Shown here piece after piece: positions 22,822 to 34,590 of a stretch of 64,000 bases of DNA. Source of the stretch: Orychophragmus violaceus (taxonomy: Eukaryota; Streptophyta; Magnoliopsida; Brassicales; Brassicaceae); NCBI GenBank assembly GCA_030180135.1, contig CM058231.1:49610235-49674234 (forward strand). The letters are read 5' to 3'. The notes under the pieces were generated by a model, which was not told the origin of the DNA, ran no database searches, and saw nothing but the letters and a program-made list of their open reading frames with translations. Made by a program: the position numbers and the translations under genes. Numbering within the stretch: the stretch's first letter is position 1; each line of letters begins with the position of its first letter.

Positions 22822-24027
22822 TATTAGAGAGGAGGAAATCAAGGAGGAGGATAGGCCGAAGTTACAATGACAAGGCCTAGAAGTCATTCCTTGGATGCAC
22901 TTTGGTGTTAGACAAAGAAGACCAAAGATGGGATCAACACTTAGTAAAGCTAAGGATGAAGGCATCATGAAGTCTAAAGTCTTACACTAGAAGTGATTAA
23001 GCAAACCAACGTCTTGTGCAAGAGTATGACCAAGACTTGATAAAGAAGTAAGAAGAGGAAGAAACATTTAAGCAAACACTTAAATGTTTCCGAAGGAGCC
23101 AAATGAGTTAATGAATACGGTTAAGAGGAGCTGGCGATACTTGGAAGTGTTCATATCACGGCCAAGGAAGTGTGAGACAAAGGAGGAGATGTGCTTCAGC
23201 TTATCACAAGTCTAAAGAAGGGATAAGCTATCAAGAGGGCAGATAAGTGAGTTGTGGCTCTTATGACCATTTAGGTCAAGTCGCTATCACTCTCTCTCTC
23301 TCCTTGAGACACAAACCAAGCATGTCTCTATCTCCGGCAGCACAAGGGAATCAAACAAAAGGAGAAGTGGTCCACGGTTCAGACCAGTCACTATCACAAG
23401 TCTGAACACTCCCAAACCTCTCTCCTCACATGATTTTGAATTAAGAGTGTTGGTACTCTCCTCTTCTTTGTTTTATGGCCGAGTCTTATTGTATTTAGAC
23501 TCATTTAAATGTCTGTGTTAAGTATTGTAAAGGTCTATCTAAGACCTCACTTGTAACACATTGAATAACAAGATACTAAGAGAGAAATAAAGAGTTCTTC
23601 TCCCATTCCTTCTCTCAAGCGATTCTTCTTCTCCCTCATTGTGTCTCTCACTCAAACACAATGAAAACATGATGAGTCTCGGTTCTAAGGATGCTTTAAT
23701 GCTCCTGGTTATGCTCTTGATTAGCTCTTACATAGCTAAATCAAGAGCTAACATAGAACTGGCTCTTCATGTATATTACAAGAACAAACACCTTCTACTT
23801 ACTGATTCTCTTAATCCTCATGAGTAAACACACTCTATAAGTGATGTTAGGCTCCTGGATAAGTCTCAAATAGAGTGGCGTTCTTGTCAAAGGTAAGTAG
23901 AACCGGTTCTTACCAAGCCAAACTTGGTGCGGTTCACTTATGCTCTCTCTCTCTAAACCATTAGGGTTTAGAGCAATCTTAAGGTTTCTCAACATGATTC
24001 CATGGTCATCATTGTGAAATCCCAACA
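22822..24027 (+). repeat. 3' LTR of G (1206 bp)
   Basis: Starts TATTAGAGAGG and ends CCCAACA. Its U5 half matches F and N, but its first 300 or so bases (U3) do not. Confidence 0.92.
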
Positions 24028-24311
24028 GATCCTGACTGTATGAAGCTTAGCTACTGGTGCAAAGGTATCCAAATAATCCTTTCCATAGGTTTGAGTAAAG
24101 CCTCTTGCCACTAGCCGTGCTTTGTATCTCTCCACCTCTCCATTACTTCTATACCTTATAGTGAACACCCACTTAGAACTCACTGCCTTCTTTCCTTTTG
24201 GAAGTTCTGCATCATACCAAGTCTCATTGTTCTCCATAGCTTTGGTTTCTTCATTCACAGCCTACATCCATCTCTTATCTCCCTTGGCTTCCTCATAGGT
24301 TGTTGGCACCT
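24028..24311 (-). pseudogene. Element H RT fragment
   Basis: Encodes MNEETKAMENNETWYDAEL, the KWVFTIRYRSNGEVERYKAR segment and FAPVAKLHTVRI of copia RT. It is closest to M and C and is cut by G on the left and I on the right. The C-terminal RT and RNase H must lie left of G, outside the window. Confidence 0.87.
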
Positions 24312-24701
24312 TGATACGATATTGGACAGCACCATGGATAGAAAGCCAGAATCTGAGCTTGAACCAGAGCTAGAACCAGAGGATAAGCTTGTAGTTGAGG
24401 AGTTTGGAGCTGAAAATACCTTGTTTGCACCAGAAGGACCAATGACCAAATACAAAGCTAAGGCGTTCAAGGAGTCTTCGATCCGTCTTGGTGCGTCATA
24501 TCCAAGGGATCACCCGGAATATCAGGAGCCTTCCGCATCTCCTGTGCGACCATTCGATCCACAACCCTTGTCAGTGCATCAGTGAGATTCTGGTTCATTG
24601 CAGCAAGGCCTATCCCCATTCCCAACTCTCAAGTGAAGATTCTAGGCTTGATCCTACCAAGTGGTTTCAGAGATTGATGTCCCTTGGCCAGGATCGTATC
24701 A
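24312..24701 (+). repeat. 5' LTR of I (390 bp)
   Basis: Terminal inverted repeat of nine bases (TGATACGAT / ATCGTATCA). It contains an open frame from 24322 to 24585 with a Glu/Pro repeat (SELEPELEPED), the same frame that ends the element ORF in the 3' LTR. Confidence 0.9.
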
Positions 24702-24703
24702 TG

Positions 24704-24715
24704 TGGTATCAGAGC
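24704..24715 (+). other. Primer-binding site of I
   Basis: TGGTATCAGAGC, two bases from the LTR. Confidence 0.9.
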
Positions 24716-25462
24716 AACATTTGAGATTTGGGTAGTTTCTGATCCTTCATCTTTCTCATCTATTCATCTTCTGTTTTATGCAGCACTTGTTGAAATTGAC
24801 ATCTAGGTTGAGATTATCTAGATCTGTCCATTTCTTTCAGTTGTTGTCTTCATCTTATTGTCTGTTCATCTTCTGATTTCGAATTTGCATTATGTTTTGG
24901 ATTGTTTGTTTGTTTCTAGTTGTTTAATCCATTGCATAAACTATTTCTAATCATCCATTTCAATCATGTATTGTCTGCATCATTTCATCATTCGAAAATT
25001 GACCCTTCATCTTCTGATCTGATCTGCATAAATCTGTTTGAATCTGATAGTTTTCGAGTTGTTACATACTGTTCTGCAACCATTTAGCCTCATCTTTTGC
25101 ATGTTTAGGATTGTTTGCATCATTTTTAACATTCTGAACTTGTCCCTTCATCTTCTGTTACGAATTTTTCATCTCATAATTGGAGTTTGTTTGTTTCAGA
25201 TTGTTTCATCTGTTTCTGCATCAATTTCGAATCATCCTTATCATTTCTTTTGATCATAACCTGTTCTATCACCATCTAGTATTCTTAGACATGTTCTGCA
25301 TCTCATATTTTTAATTTTGTTCTACAATTGTCCATTCATTTTCTGTTCTGCATGATCTGATCATTGTTGGTGATTTTGCATTTTAATTGATTCTGTTATG
25401 GACTGCACTTTTACTTATGTTTAGAACTAGTTACTGGTGGAGCTTGTATTACTTGTTTCAGG
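24716..25462 (+). other. Leader of I
   Basis: T-rich untranslated leader with loosely repeated CATCTTCTG and GTTTGTTT motifs; no ORF longer than about 70 codons and nothing recognisable. Confidence 0.65.
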
Positions 25463-27197
25463 ATGTCTGAAGAAGACGAGAAAGAAATCAGTAGCAGCAG
25501 GAGCCACAAACTCATGATGGAAGCCTTCACAAACCAAATGTCAAAGCTGATGAATGATAAGTTTGCAACTATGAAGCAGGAGCTAAAGCTGAACCGCTCA
25601 ACTAGAGAGAATCTGTTCTACACAAGGTGTCATGTACAAGGAAAGGTGTGCAGCCTCAAAATCAATCAAGGAGCCAAGGCCAATGTGGTTAGTGAATACA
25701 TGGTCAAGAAGCTAGGACTGAAAGTGAAGAAGCACCCATGGCTTGATGATAAGTACAACTTAAGAGTGACCCGCCAAGTAAAGATTTCTATAGCCATTGG
25801 AAAGTATGAAGACGAGATTGTGTGTGATGTCCAACCAATGGAAACTTGTCACATCCTTCTTGGAAAGCCATGGCAGAATGAGCGTGGAGCAACCCATGAT
25901 GGTCACAAAAACCGATATTCATTTGAGCACCAAGGAAAGAAGATCAATCTAGTTTCAGTGACCCCTCATGAGATTCATCAAGATCAGATGTATGTTCAGC
26001 AAAAGGTCAACCAGTTTGTAAGTGAATCTTTAAACCCTCATCACCTAAAAGAAAAGGAAGTTCTTATGATTGAATCTAAAGAAAATCATATGAGTTTGTC
26101 TAACCTTGCACCGGAGCTGCCATCTCCGAGTGAGAAGTCTCTTGTTTTGCAGGATTGCAAGGACATGATCCAAAGAGCATCACCAAAGGAGTTACCACCC
26201 ATCTGTGGTGAAGAAAATCAACTCAAAACATGTCAAAACCATAATGGTGAAGACTTTGAACCAGGACCACCAGATTATCCTCAAGACAAACCCAGCTGCA
26301 AAAGTTTGAATGAAGAAAGAAGAGATTCCAAATCTGATCATAGAGAGGAATCAGAACATGAAGAAACTAAACCATTTGAGGAAGAACCAAGGGATGACGA
26401 GGCTACACCAGAGATTAAGGAGCTAGCTAAGGTAAAGATTGTGTTAGAAGATTCAACTCAACAAAAGCTAAGTAAAAAGGTGATCTCTAATCAACCACTT
26501 GCATCCCATGATAAGACAAAGCAATGTAAGTCTTCTGAAACTCTAAATGAACCAACCTGTTATAGATGTCATAAGAGTGGACACTTTGCTGTAATATGTC
26601 CATCTAGGCCATTGATGAGAGATACATCTCTAGAACATGAACCAAAACCTTGTAAAGAAAGTGATAGTCTAGCTCAATTCAGTTTTGAAATTTCCAATTC
26701 CTGTTTGAAGCACTTGTCTTTGCCAAAAGGAATTGATACAGGTTTAAAGGAGAATGTGAAACAAGGTATAAACATGTCAGATGAGCTAGCAGATCAAGAA
26801 GAAGAGCCATATTTAAGCTCACATCAGACACAAGTCCCAAACACCAAGCTATCTAAATCCATTGAACCACATCAAGCAAAGGTAACTAATCACTTGGTTA
26901 AATTCGTTTCTAATTATCCAATGGACGTGGTAGTGCACTTGATGTGTTCAAAAGAGCTTGAGAAAGGCTTAGGTACAGCAGAGAAACAACCAGAACACCA
27001 TTCACAAGATCACATCCAAGGAGAAGCTAATAAAGAAGTACCAAAGATGCCAACATTTTCAATGCTTGTGCATATTATCAAGGGAAGTTTTAACCTTACT
27101 TATTCTGTTTTTGAAAATCCAAAATCTAGTGTAATGCACTTGTTCTTGTTTTTGAGTGTTGATTTAGGTAAAGGTTCAAAAAGAAAGTGCAAAGGCC
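25463..27197 (+). CDS. Element I ORF, main part: protease-like plus zinc-knuckle protein
   Basis: Opens with MSEEDEKEIS and runs without a stop to the J insertion. Residues about 50-170 resemble the Ty3/gypsy retropepsin region (TREN.FYTRC, VCSLKI, IGKYEDEIVCDV, HILLGKPW, NRYSF), but the catalytic DGGS position reads NQGA (residues 68-71), so protease activity is unlikely. A long Glu/Lys/Ser-rich, probably disordered stretch follows, then a CX2CX4HX4C knuckle with C366, C369, H374 and C379. The order protease-like then knuckle is the reverse of a normal gag-pol. There is no obvious capsid domain and no pol. The frame resumes at 34091, so before J the ORF was about 745 codons. RNA binding through the knuckle is the only role I would infer. 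Confidence 0.75.
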
Positions 27198-27838
27198 TGT
27201 TGGGATAGTGTCCTGAAATCACACTTGTACTCACTCCTGATGATATTTGTGTGTCGAGATCATACATTCGTATAATACTGGGCGGTTGCAATGTTTTGCT
27301 AGAAGCCTCTTGCAATCTGTAAGTTGTAGACTTACTGCCAGTATTATATGATCCTATAGGGTCACACACCTAAGAAAACTGGAAGCTAAAATATGGGAAT
27401 GATCATTATGGTAATGATCATGTTAATATGTATTGGATACACATTAATATCGAGCAAATGGTGTTGTGTCGATCGACACAGTATGTGTGTCGGTCGACAC
27501 AGTTCGGGCTTTCGAACAGACGTTTCGATTTATGACTCAAACGAGTCTGACCCGTTAAGAGTGATTCTAGGGTCTGAATAAAACCTGAGTGTTTCGACCT
27601 GAATCAGCAGCCGTCGTCTCTTTCTTGACAGAAGAGGCAGAAACACCAAAACTCAGATATCCCATAGATCCGGCACTAGCATCCCGGTTTCCAGGTTTGT
27701 GTGCGTGTGTATCTGGTAGAGGCGAAGCATCTGAGTCGCTTACTGATCTCGTTCACCAATCATTCCGCTGCCAGTTCTAGGTAAGAACGAGGTTGGTAAT
27801 TTCAATATAACGAACCCTAGATCCTAGGAGATCCAACA
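27198..27838 (+). repeat. 5' LTR of J (641 bp)
   Basis: TGTTGGGATAG ... CCAACA. Contains two TCGATCGA-type palindromes (27465-27480 exact; 27486-27501 with one mismatch). Confidence 0.92.
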
Positions 27839-27839
27839 G

Positions 27840-27851
27840 TGGTATCAAAGC
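27840..27851 (+). other. Primer-binding site of J
   Basis: TGGTATCAAAGC, one mismatch from the usual site, one base after the LTR. Confidence 0.88.
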
Positions 27852-29358
27852 AAGTTAGGGTTTAGTCTATTGAATCTGAGGATTTTAAAATCGAATACTG
27901 ATGAATTTGATTAGTTAATTGCCTGTCAAATCGTGTTTTATAGAAGTTAATCTCGGATTAAAGTTTCTGTTGAAAACGACGAACTACTGTTGTCGCACTG
28001 TGTCGATCGACACTAAGCTTGTGTCGGTCGACACACCGCGAAATGTATAATAAAATTTAGGGTTTGTCGCATGATGTCGATCGACACTAATCGTGTGTCG
28101 GTCGATACACCGTGAAAACTCGTAAAAGCTTTTGAGGTTTGTCGCATAGCGTCGATCGACCGACACACCGCGAAAATACTCACTCGGTCTTGGAGATCGT
28201 CCTGTGTCGGTCGACACACTGGGTGTGTCGGTCGACACAGACTATGCGAATCGATAGATCGGTTCAATTGGATTGAATCGGTTATCTCGCTTGGTTAAGT
28301 TTGTTAACCAATTTGGTTCAGGTTGGGTGATATCGATCGACACAGAGTTGTGTGACGATCGATATGGACCATTAAACCGGACCGGTTCAATTAGATTGAA
28401 TCGGTTAAGAAAATTCGAATCGGTTTGACCGGTTATCGAAGACCGGTTTAAATTGGGTTGTGTCGACCGATGCCAATGGTTGGCGTCGATCGACACACCA
28501 ATCGAAAGCTTGAAGGTTGGACCTCAAATTTGTATACACCAGACAAAATTTAATCCTTAAAGTTCAAGATGAACCTAAACTTAATAAAACTGAATGTTTT
28601 GATTAACTCAATAATTTCTTGGATGTATATTGGATATGCATCAAGATTAAATATGTTCTAAACCTATCTAATACACATTGGATGTGTGTTAGATCAAAGC
28701 TTAGTTTCAATAAGGTCAACTGTCAAGACTCATTTCGTTGTTGTGATAGTCTTGCCAAGAGCTTGGTATCCACAATTACGTGAGTAAGGCAGATAGTAGC
28801 GTTGATGGTCTTGCAGTGCTTGACATCTACAATTATGTGACCTAAGAGATTGAATTACTAATCTTTTAAAGTTCCATTTCCTCAACTAAATATCAAGTGA
28901 TCTTGATGTCTTGCCCAAATCTTGTCTACTGTCAAGACTTGTTTCGTTGTTGGATAGTCTTGGAGTCATTGGTATCCACGACTACATGAGTAAGGCAGGT
29001 GATCATTGATAGACTTGCAGTGCGACTGTCAATGATCACAAGACTGAAGAGATTGGTTTACTTGACTGGGCTATCATAAGTTCTGGGCCCAGAGACGTCA
29101 GAGTGGATGAGACATGGATTGTCTTATCTGCGACCAAGAGTTGTACTGGGTACAATTATCAAAGGTTTGCTTACCTGGATTACTAAACTCTGGGTGATGA
29201 CGAGTCGTCCACTCAGATTTTAGTGATGTATGGATCTTGGATCATTATATTCATAGAGGAAACATTGTTTGAATATAATGCGAGTTTTCATATTGGATAA
29301 GATTCCTCATTTCCTGAAATCATAACTAAAATTTTCTTTGATTGAAATTTTTCAGCCT
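27852..29358 (+). other. Leader of J with palindrome cluster
   Basis: About 1.5 kb before gag. Positions 27999-28498 hold about eleven copies of a TGTGTCGATCGACACA-type palindrome, exact or with one or two changes, between AACCGGTT-rich segments. The distal part (28730-29200) has repeated TGTCAAGACT and CCACGACTAC motifs. No coding signal beyond chance frames. Confidence 0.75.
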
Positions 29359-30270
29359 ATGTCTAAAACTACTTTCTCGTTACGATCCGTCCTTGAGAAG
29401 ACCAAGTTAAATGGATCAAATTTCCTGGATTGGTATCGCAATTTGAGATTAATCCTCAAGCAGGAGAGTAAGGACTATGTCCTTGAGAAAGCTCTTCCAG
29501 AAAGGCTTGGGACCAATCGCTCGAATGCAGTATATGATGCTTGGAATAAGCATTATATTGATGTGATAGATGTGCATGGTCTGATGTTGGCTACCATGGT
29601 ATTGGACTTAAAGAGTCAATACGAGAACATGGAGTCGCCAATAGAGATGATCACCAGCCTGAAACGTAAGTTTCAGGATCTGGCACGAGTTGAGAGATTC
29701 CAGATGGTGAAGTGTCTCACTGGGTGCAAGCTACCAGAGGATGCTCCAGTGAGTCCTCATGTCATTAAAATGATGGGTTACATTGATAACCTGGGGAAAC
29801 TGGAATGTCCTGTCAGCTTAGAGTTGGCCACTGACATCATTCTGCAGTCACTGCCGTCTAGTTATGATAAGTTTATCAAAAGCTTTATCAAGAATAACTT
29901 GACGAAGACGTTGACTGAGCTGCATGGTATGATCAAAACAGCAGAGCAAGACATCATAAAGGGTAAAATATTTTAGAAATCTTGTGTTGACAAGGGTAGA
30001 GGCAGGGCCGTCCAGATTTGGAATCAGGATAAGCCTGTGTCATCTTATAAGCCCAAGTCCGGCCCATCTGGTGTGAGAAAGTGCTTCTACTGTGATGAGT
30101 CAGGGCATTGGAAGAGAGATTGCATTAAATTCTTGGAAGATTCACAAGAGATGAAGGAGATGTATGGTACTTCTTCTTCAGGTATTGTGTTATTAATTCA
30201 AGTTCTACGTATGTATTGGATACTGGTTGTGGTACTGATATTTTGGAAATATGCAGGGCCTAAGCAACAG
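29359..30270 (+). pseudogene. Element J gag, frameshifted
   Basis: ATG at 29359 (MSKTTFSLRSVLEKTKLNGSN). The copia gag domain is open to a TAG at 29974-29976, just after a frameshift in the linker; the knuckle CFYCDESGHWKRDC (near 30080-30120) lies in another frame. It then reads into a protease-like LDTGCGTDI. It is the diverged member of the D/J/L gag set. Confidence 0.85.
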
Positions 30271-33200
30271 TAGAACGTGGAAGAAAGGACAAGTGGAACT
30301 GCGTGTCTGGTATGGAGCAATGGTTGCTACATAAGCCGTAGAGATTCTCCACTTGTAGGAGCCTTTCAAGCTTGGTTTTTGAATTAAGTAATTGCTATTA
30401 TCTACATGCTTTATGCAGAGAATGTATTTCATTTTCTTGTGAGAATTTGGATGCTTTTCATTCTGATAAAAGACAAGTTTTGTTCTTTTGATCTTAATGA
30501 AATATTATATGGTAGCACCCCTTTGAAAAGGGTTTTATATCTTAAACCAACATACGCTTAAATATAAATAAATATCAAACGATTTAAGTCTGATGACTTG
30601 AACTCGATTTTTCCTCAGCATAGTCATATTGACCAAATAGAGTAAAGCGGCTTCAGAAGTTCCATAGTTATGGGCTTCAGGTTCATTTTATTGTAAATCA
30701 ATTGAGAGATGAATTCTGCTTGCTGGGCCAAATGACTAAGGCTTCTTTAGCAGAGCTAAAGAAAAGGGCCAGAGGCTTATTGGGCCTTACATGTACTGAT
30801 GTATGTGGCCCGATGAGCATTAATGCCAGAGGAAATCTTCAGTACTTTATTAACTTATTGATGGCATCAGTAAGTATGGCTGTGTTCTTTTGATGAGACA
30901 CGAGTAGGAATCCTTTGAGGAGTTCCAAAAATGAAGTATAGAACCGATTTGACAGAAGTATTGAGATCTTCGATTAGATCGTGGAGGAGAATACTTGAGT
31001 CAAGAATTGAGTGATCATCTAAGTGAGTGTGAAGTCATTTCACAGCTCATCTCTCCTAAAAACCTTGAACGGTGTTTCTGAGAGAATGAATCGGATCTTA
31101 TTGGATATGCTCCGATTAATGATGAGTCACATGAATCTTCCATTATCTTTTTAAATGCGCTCTAAAACGAACATGTTTACGCTAAATAAGTTTTCTATCA
31201 GAATCAGTGAAAAACACCGCATTGGATGTGGACTGGGTGATTTCCAAGTATGTTTTTCTGATTAATTGGGATTGCAAGGTTTGTGTAAGGCAGTGTCATC
31301 AAACAAACTTGAACCCAAAACTGATAAATGCTGCTTCGCTGGTTGTCCTAAGGAAACCCAGGCTTAGTACTTTTGCAACCAATCCGAGAACAAAGTTTTA
31401 TTGTTTGGAACTCTGTTTTTTCAAGAAGAACAGTGGGAGTAAAAGTACAACTCGAAGAAATTCGAGAAACACAGGAGGCTGTTCAACCAGTTGAGGGAGA
31501 GCAGCGGTTGGATCTACAGAGGGTTGTAGGATCTACACATGTGGAGCCTGAAATTCGCTGATCCTGATGGATCCGTCACTAAACCGAGGGTGATTCCTCA
31601 TGACCGATTGCCGTGATCAGTTGATCATTGAAAAGTGACGAGCCTGCGAAATTCAAAGAAGCGATGGTGAGCCCCAACTCCGAAAAATAGGCTGGGTATG
31701 CATGTTAGCTTCACCGATCTATTCATAGATTGAAGCAAACATCTTGGAGTTGGAATCTGCATTCTATTAAAACGGTCAAAGGTTTTGACTCGATCAGGAA
31801 CGAATATAAACCGTGCGTTTACAAGTAAGCTAGTGGGAGCGTAGTTGCAATTCTCAAATTGTATGTTTAGAACGTACTTAATCTCATAAACGACGTTCCG
31901 ATGCTAAAAGTCTTGTCAAGATTTGGGTCGGAAGTCAAACTTAACGATGGACATGGGAGAAGCCGCGTAAGCTCTTGGAATATGGATCCAATGAGATGGA
32001 TTAGAAGAGCTAATTGGATCGTGTCAGAATCCTTATGATTATAAGGTACTGGACAGTTCCAATATGCATGATTCCAAGAATGGCTTCACACCAAAGGTCT
32101 TATGGCAATGATCTTAGCAAGATGAAGTGTCTTGGACACTGGCTGAGCTAGTGTCTGTGATAGAGATTCCTTTTTGCTCATGCAATAGAATCCATCATGA
32201 ATGCCATATTTTGCGCTCGTCTAAATGCAGCTGACGCATAAAGCATGACGAGTAGGTACCAATTTGTTCCAGTAAGAATCACTGGACAGTTGTAAGGAAT
32301 ATCCCCAAATGTTTGAGAAACACTAAGGATAGGTTCTTGTACAACTGAGAAAAAGACGAATCAGTTATGAGTAGTTAGACGGACAAAGATGATTCCCGGT
32401 TCTCACCTGGTTATGTCTTTTTCCTGTGTAGCGGTGCTGTCTGTTGGAAAGGTTTCCAAGCAGAGGACCGTAGAATAGTGCTCATTAAAGAATAGCGGTG
32501 TGGTTTGTTGGAATGGTTCCAAGCAAGAACACCGCAGCATCTCTCACAACCTAAGCACGAGTTGTATACTGTTGCTGTAGGTACTAGATATCTGAAGACT
32601 TGGTCTTGATTCTAGTGGGAGTTAGTTTAGTTATGATGTTCAGATAGATATGATATGGTCATGTTTATGAAAAACTGACATCAACATTATTTGACTATTG
32701 GATAATTAAATAATGGTCCCAAAATAAGTTTATGTCATATTATAGGCCATCAAGTTGAGGACTTGATCATGAAACCCTATAAGTAACAAATGACATAAAT
32801 TATGATGTGTCCCTAGTCGAGGTTGTTAAAGTGGGACAATAACAACCGCGAGAGACTAGCTTGTGAGGTGACTGTTGACTAAGTTTCATGGAGTCAATGA
32901 TATGAGTATCACAGTCAGTCACATAGATATATGTTGGTGAACATATGATCGGACGTGACCCGCTAATGAGAAGTCTCCAGGATAGTTATATCTGTGTCAT
33001 GAGAGGTTCTCATTACGACTATAGAGTATAGTCCTTAGACCTGAGTTCATCATGCTTTCTTGCATATGAATTGGTACACTTTGACTTTGTCAAACGTCGA
33101 CCCGTAACTGGCGACTGTAACGGCACTGTTCAGGTATATCATGAAGCGTGCGTTGAAATAGGGATGGAACAAGATGTGATTTGTCCCTCCTGAATAACGG

Positions 33201-33410
33201 GGGATAAATATCACAGGGCCTATCGAATATTTTATGCTGAGAAAATGTGTGGCCGCACTCAAACGAACTGTAATTCAGTTGTTTGTAATGTTCAGTATAG
33301 ATCAGGAGTTCAATAAATATGATGTTGGCTTAATAAGGATGACACCAATCTTGCCTTATGCCAAATCGAGATATAGAGACAAAAGGATTATAGGAATTGA
33401 TGATTCCAGT
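30271..33410 (+). pseudogene. Element J pol relics and 3' untranslated region
   Basis: Protease is cut off after its DTG segment; the pre-integrase region (30360-30560) is riddled with stops. An integrase N-terminal scrap (GLTCTDVCGPMSINARG) lies at about 30780-30830 and RT relics at about 31800-32340. The core catalytic segments are absent. Downstream to 33410 is untranslated sequence homologous to the 3' ends of D and L. Confidence 0.75.
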
Positions 33411-33423
33411 AAAAGTGGGAGAT
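33411..33423 (+). other. Polypurine tract of J
   Basis: AAAAGTGGGAGAT directly before the 3' LTR. Confidence 0.85.
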
Positions 33424-34085
33424 TGTTGGGATAGTGTCCTGAAATCACACTTGTACTCACTCCTGATGATAGTTGTGTGTCGAGATCAGACATTCGTATA
33501 ATACTGGGCGGTTGCAATGTTTTGCTAGAAGCCTCTTGCAATATGTAAGTTGTAGACTTACTGCCAGTATTATATGATCCTATAGGGTCACACACCTAAG
33601 CAAACTGGAAGCTAAAATATGGGAATGATCATTATGGTAATGATCACGTTAATGTGTATTGGATACACATTAATATCGAGCAAATGGTGTTGTGTCGATC
33701 GACACAGTATGTGTGTCGGTCGACACAGTATGTGTGTCGGTCGACACAGTTCGGGCTTTCGAACAGACGTTTCGATTTATGACTCAAACGAGTCTGACCC
33801 GTTAAGAAGGATTCTAGGGTCTGAATAAAACCTGAGTGTTTCGACCTGAATCAGTAGCCGTCGTCTCTTTCTTGACAGAAGAGGCAGAAACACCAAAACT
33901 CAGAGATCCCATAGATCTGGCACTAGCATCCCGGTTTCCAGGTTTGTGTGCGTGTGTATCTGGTAGAGGCGAAGCATCTGAGTCGCTTACTGATCTCGTT
34001 CACCAATCATTCCGCTGCCAGTTCTAGGTAAGAACGAGGTTGGTAATTTCAATATAACGAACCCTAGATCCTAGGAGATCCAACT
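33424..34085 (+). repeat. 3' LTR of J (662 bp)
   Basis: Pairs with 27198-27838. It has three palindromes where the 5' LTR has two, through an extra 21-bp unit. Its last base is T, not A. Confidence 0.92.
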
Positions 34086-34090
34086 AGGCC

Positions 34091-34590
34091 GAGATGTTTT
34101 CAATGCAAAACGTTTTGGTTTTGAATTTGAATTGAGATCATGCTCTGTTTTGCTTGAACGTATCATGATGATTAAAGAGAATCCACCAGACGTTCAACCA
34201 CCAATCCAAACCCGAGGTAACTATCTAGACTCCCAGAAACGAATGAAACCTAACTTGCTTTCTCTTGTTGCAGATTGTACATTTTCGAGGTCGAAACTTC
34301 TTCAACAGGGAGAGTATGATACGATATTGGACAGCACCATGGATAGAAAGCTAGAATCTGAGCTTGAACCAGAGCTAGAACCAGAGGATGAGCTTGTAGT
34401 TGGGGAGTTTAGAGCTGAAAATACCTTGTTTACACCAGAAGGACCAATAACCAAATACAAAGCTAAGGCATTCAAGGAGTATTCGATCCGTCTTGGTGCG
34501 TCATATCCAAGGGATCACCCGGAATATCAGGAGCCTTCCACATCTCCTGTGCGACCATTCGATCCACAACCTTTGTCAGTGCATCAATGA
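34091..34590 (+). CDS. Element I ORF, C-terminal part extending into the 3' LTR
   Basis: After removal of J and one TSD copy, the frame from 25463 continues here unchanged to a TGA at 34588-34590. The first part (to 34316) lies in the element core; the rest is encoded by the first 274 bases of the 3' LTR. It has a Glu/Pro repeat (SELEPELEPEDE) and an end rich in Pro (SPVRPFDPQPLSVHQ). The same frame is open in the 5' LTR at 5% divergence. I recognise no domain. Encoding a C-terminus in the LTR is unusual in plant LTR elements. Confidence 0.68.
34303..34316 (+). other. Polypurine tract of I
   Basis: Purine-rich CAACAGGGAGAGTA before the 3' LTR, overlapping the ORF. Confidence 0.65.

Larger units (their letters stand above)
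20138..24027 (+). mobile_element. Element G: non-coding LTR element (LARD-like)
   Basis: Plus-strand element with PBS at 21033-21044, a core with no significant coding capacity, a polypurine tract and a 1206-bp 3' LTR. The 5' LTR begins mid-way because B sits in it: the bases after B (ggctatacttgg) align with ggcgatacttgg at 23133 in the 3' LTR. The left part of that LTR is beyond the window. The right end inserts in H RT (following bases gatcc). By eye about 23 differences over 890 bp of LTR (2.6%). Confidence 0.88.
27198..34085 (+). mobile_element. Element J: group-2 copia-type element inside I
   Basis: LTRs 27198-27838 and 33424-34085, TSD aggcc at 27193-27197 and 34086-34090, PBS and polypurine tract present. 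Gag is broken and pol is decayed as in D and L. About 12 LTR substitutions (about 1.9%) plus a 21-bp length difference. It interrupts the ORF of I. Confidence 0.93.

Noticed and set aside
25463..27208. The 581-codon frame as a host gene
   Set aside because: It lies between matching LTRs with PBS and polypurine tract, has retroelement protease-like and zinc-knuckle parts, and its last codons belong to the J LTR.
27999..28498. The regularly spaced palindromes of J as a CRISPR array
   Set aside because: Spacing is irregular, the repeats are short dyads that vary in sequence, there are no cas genes, and the context is a plant retrotransposon leader.
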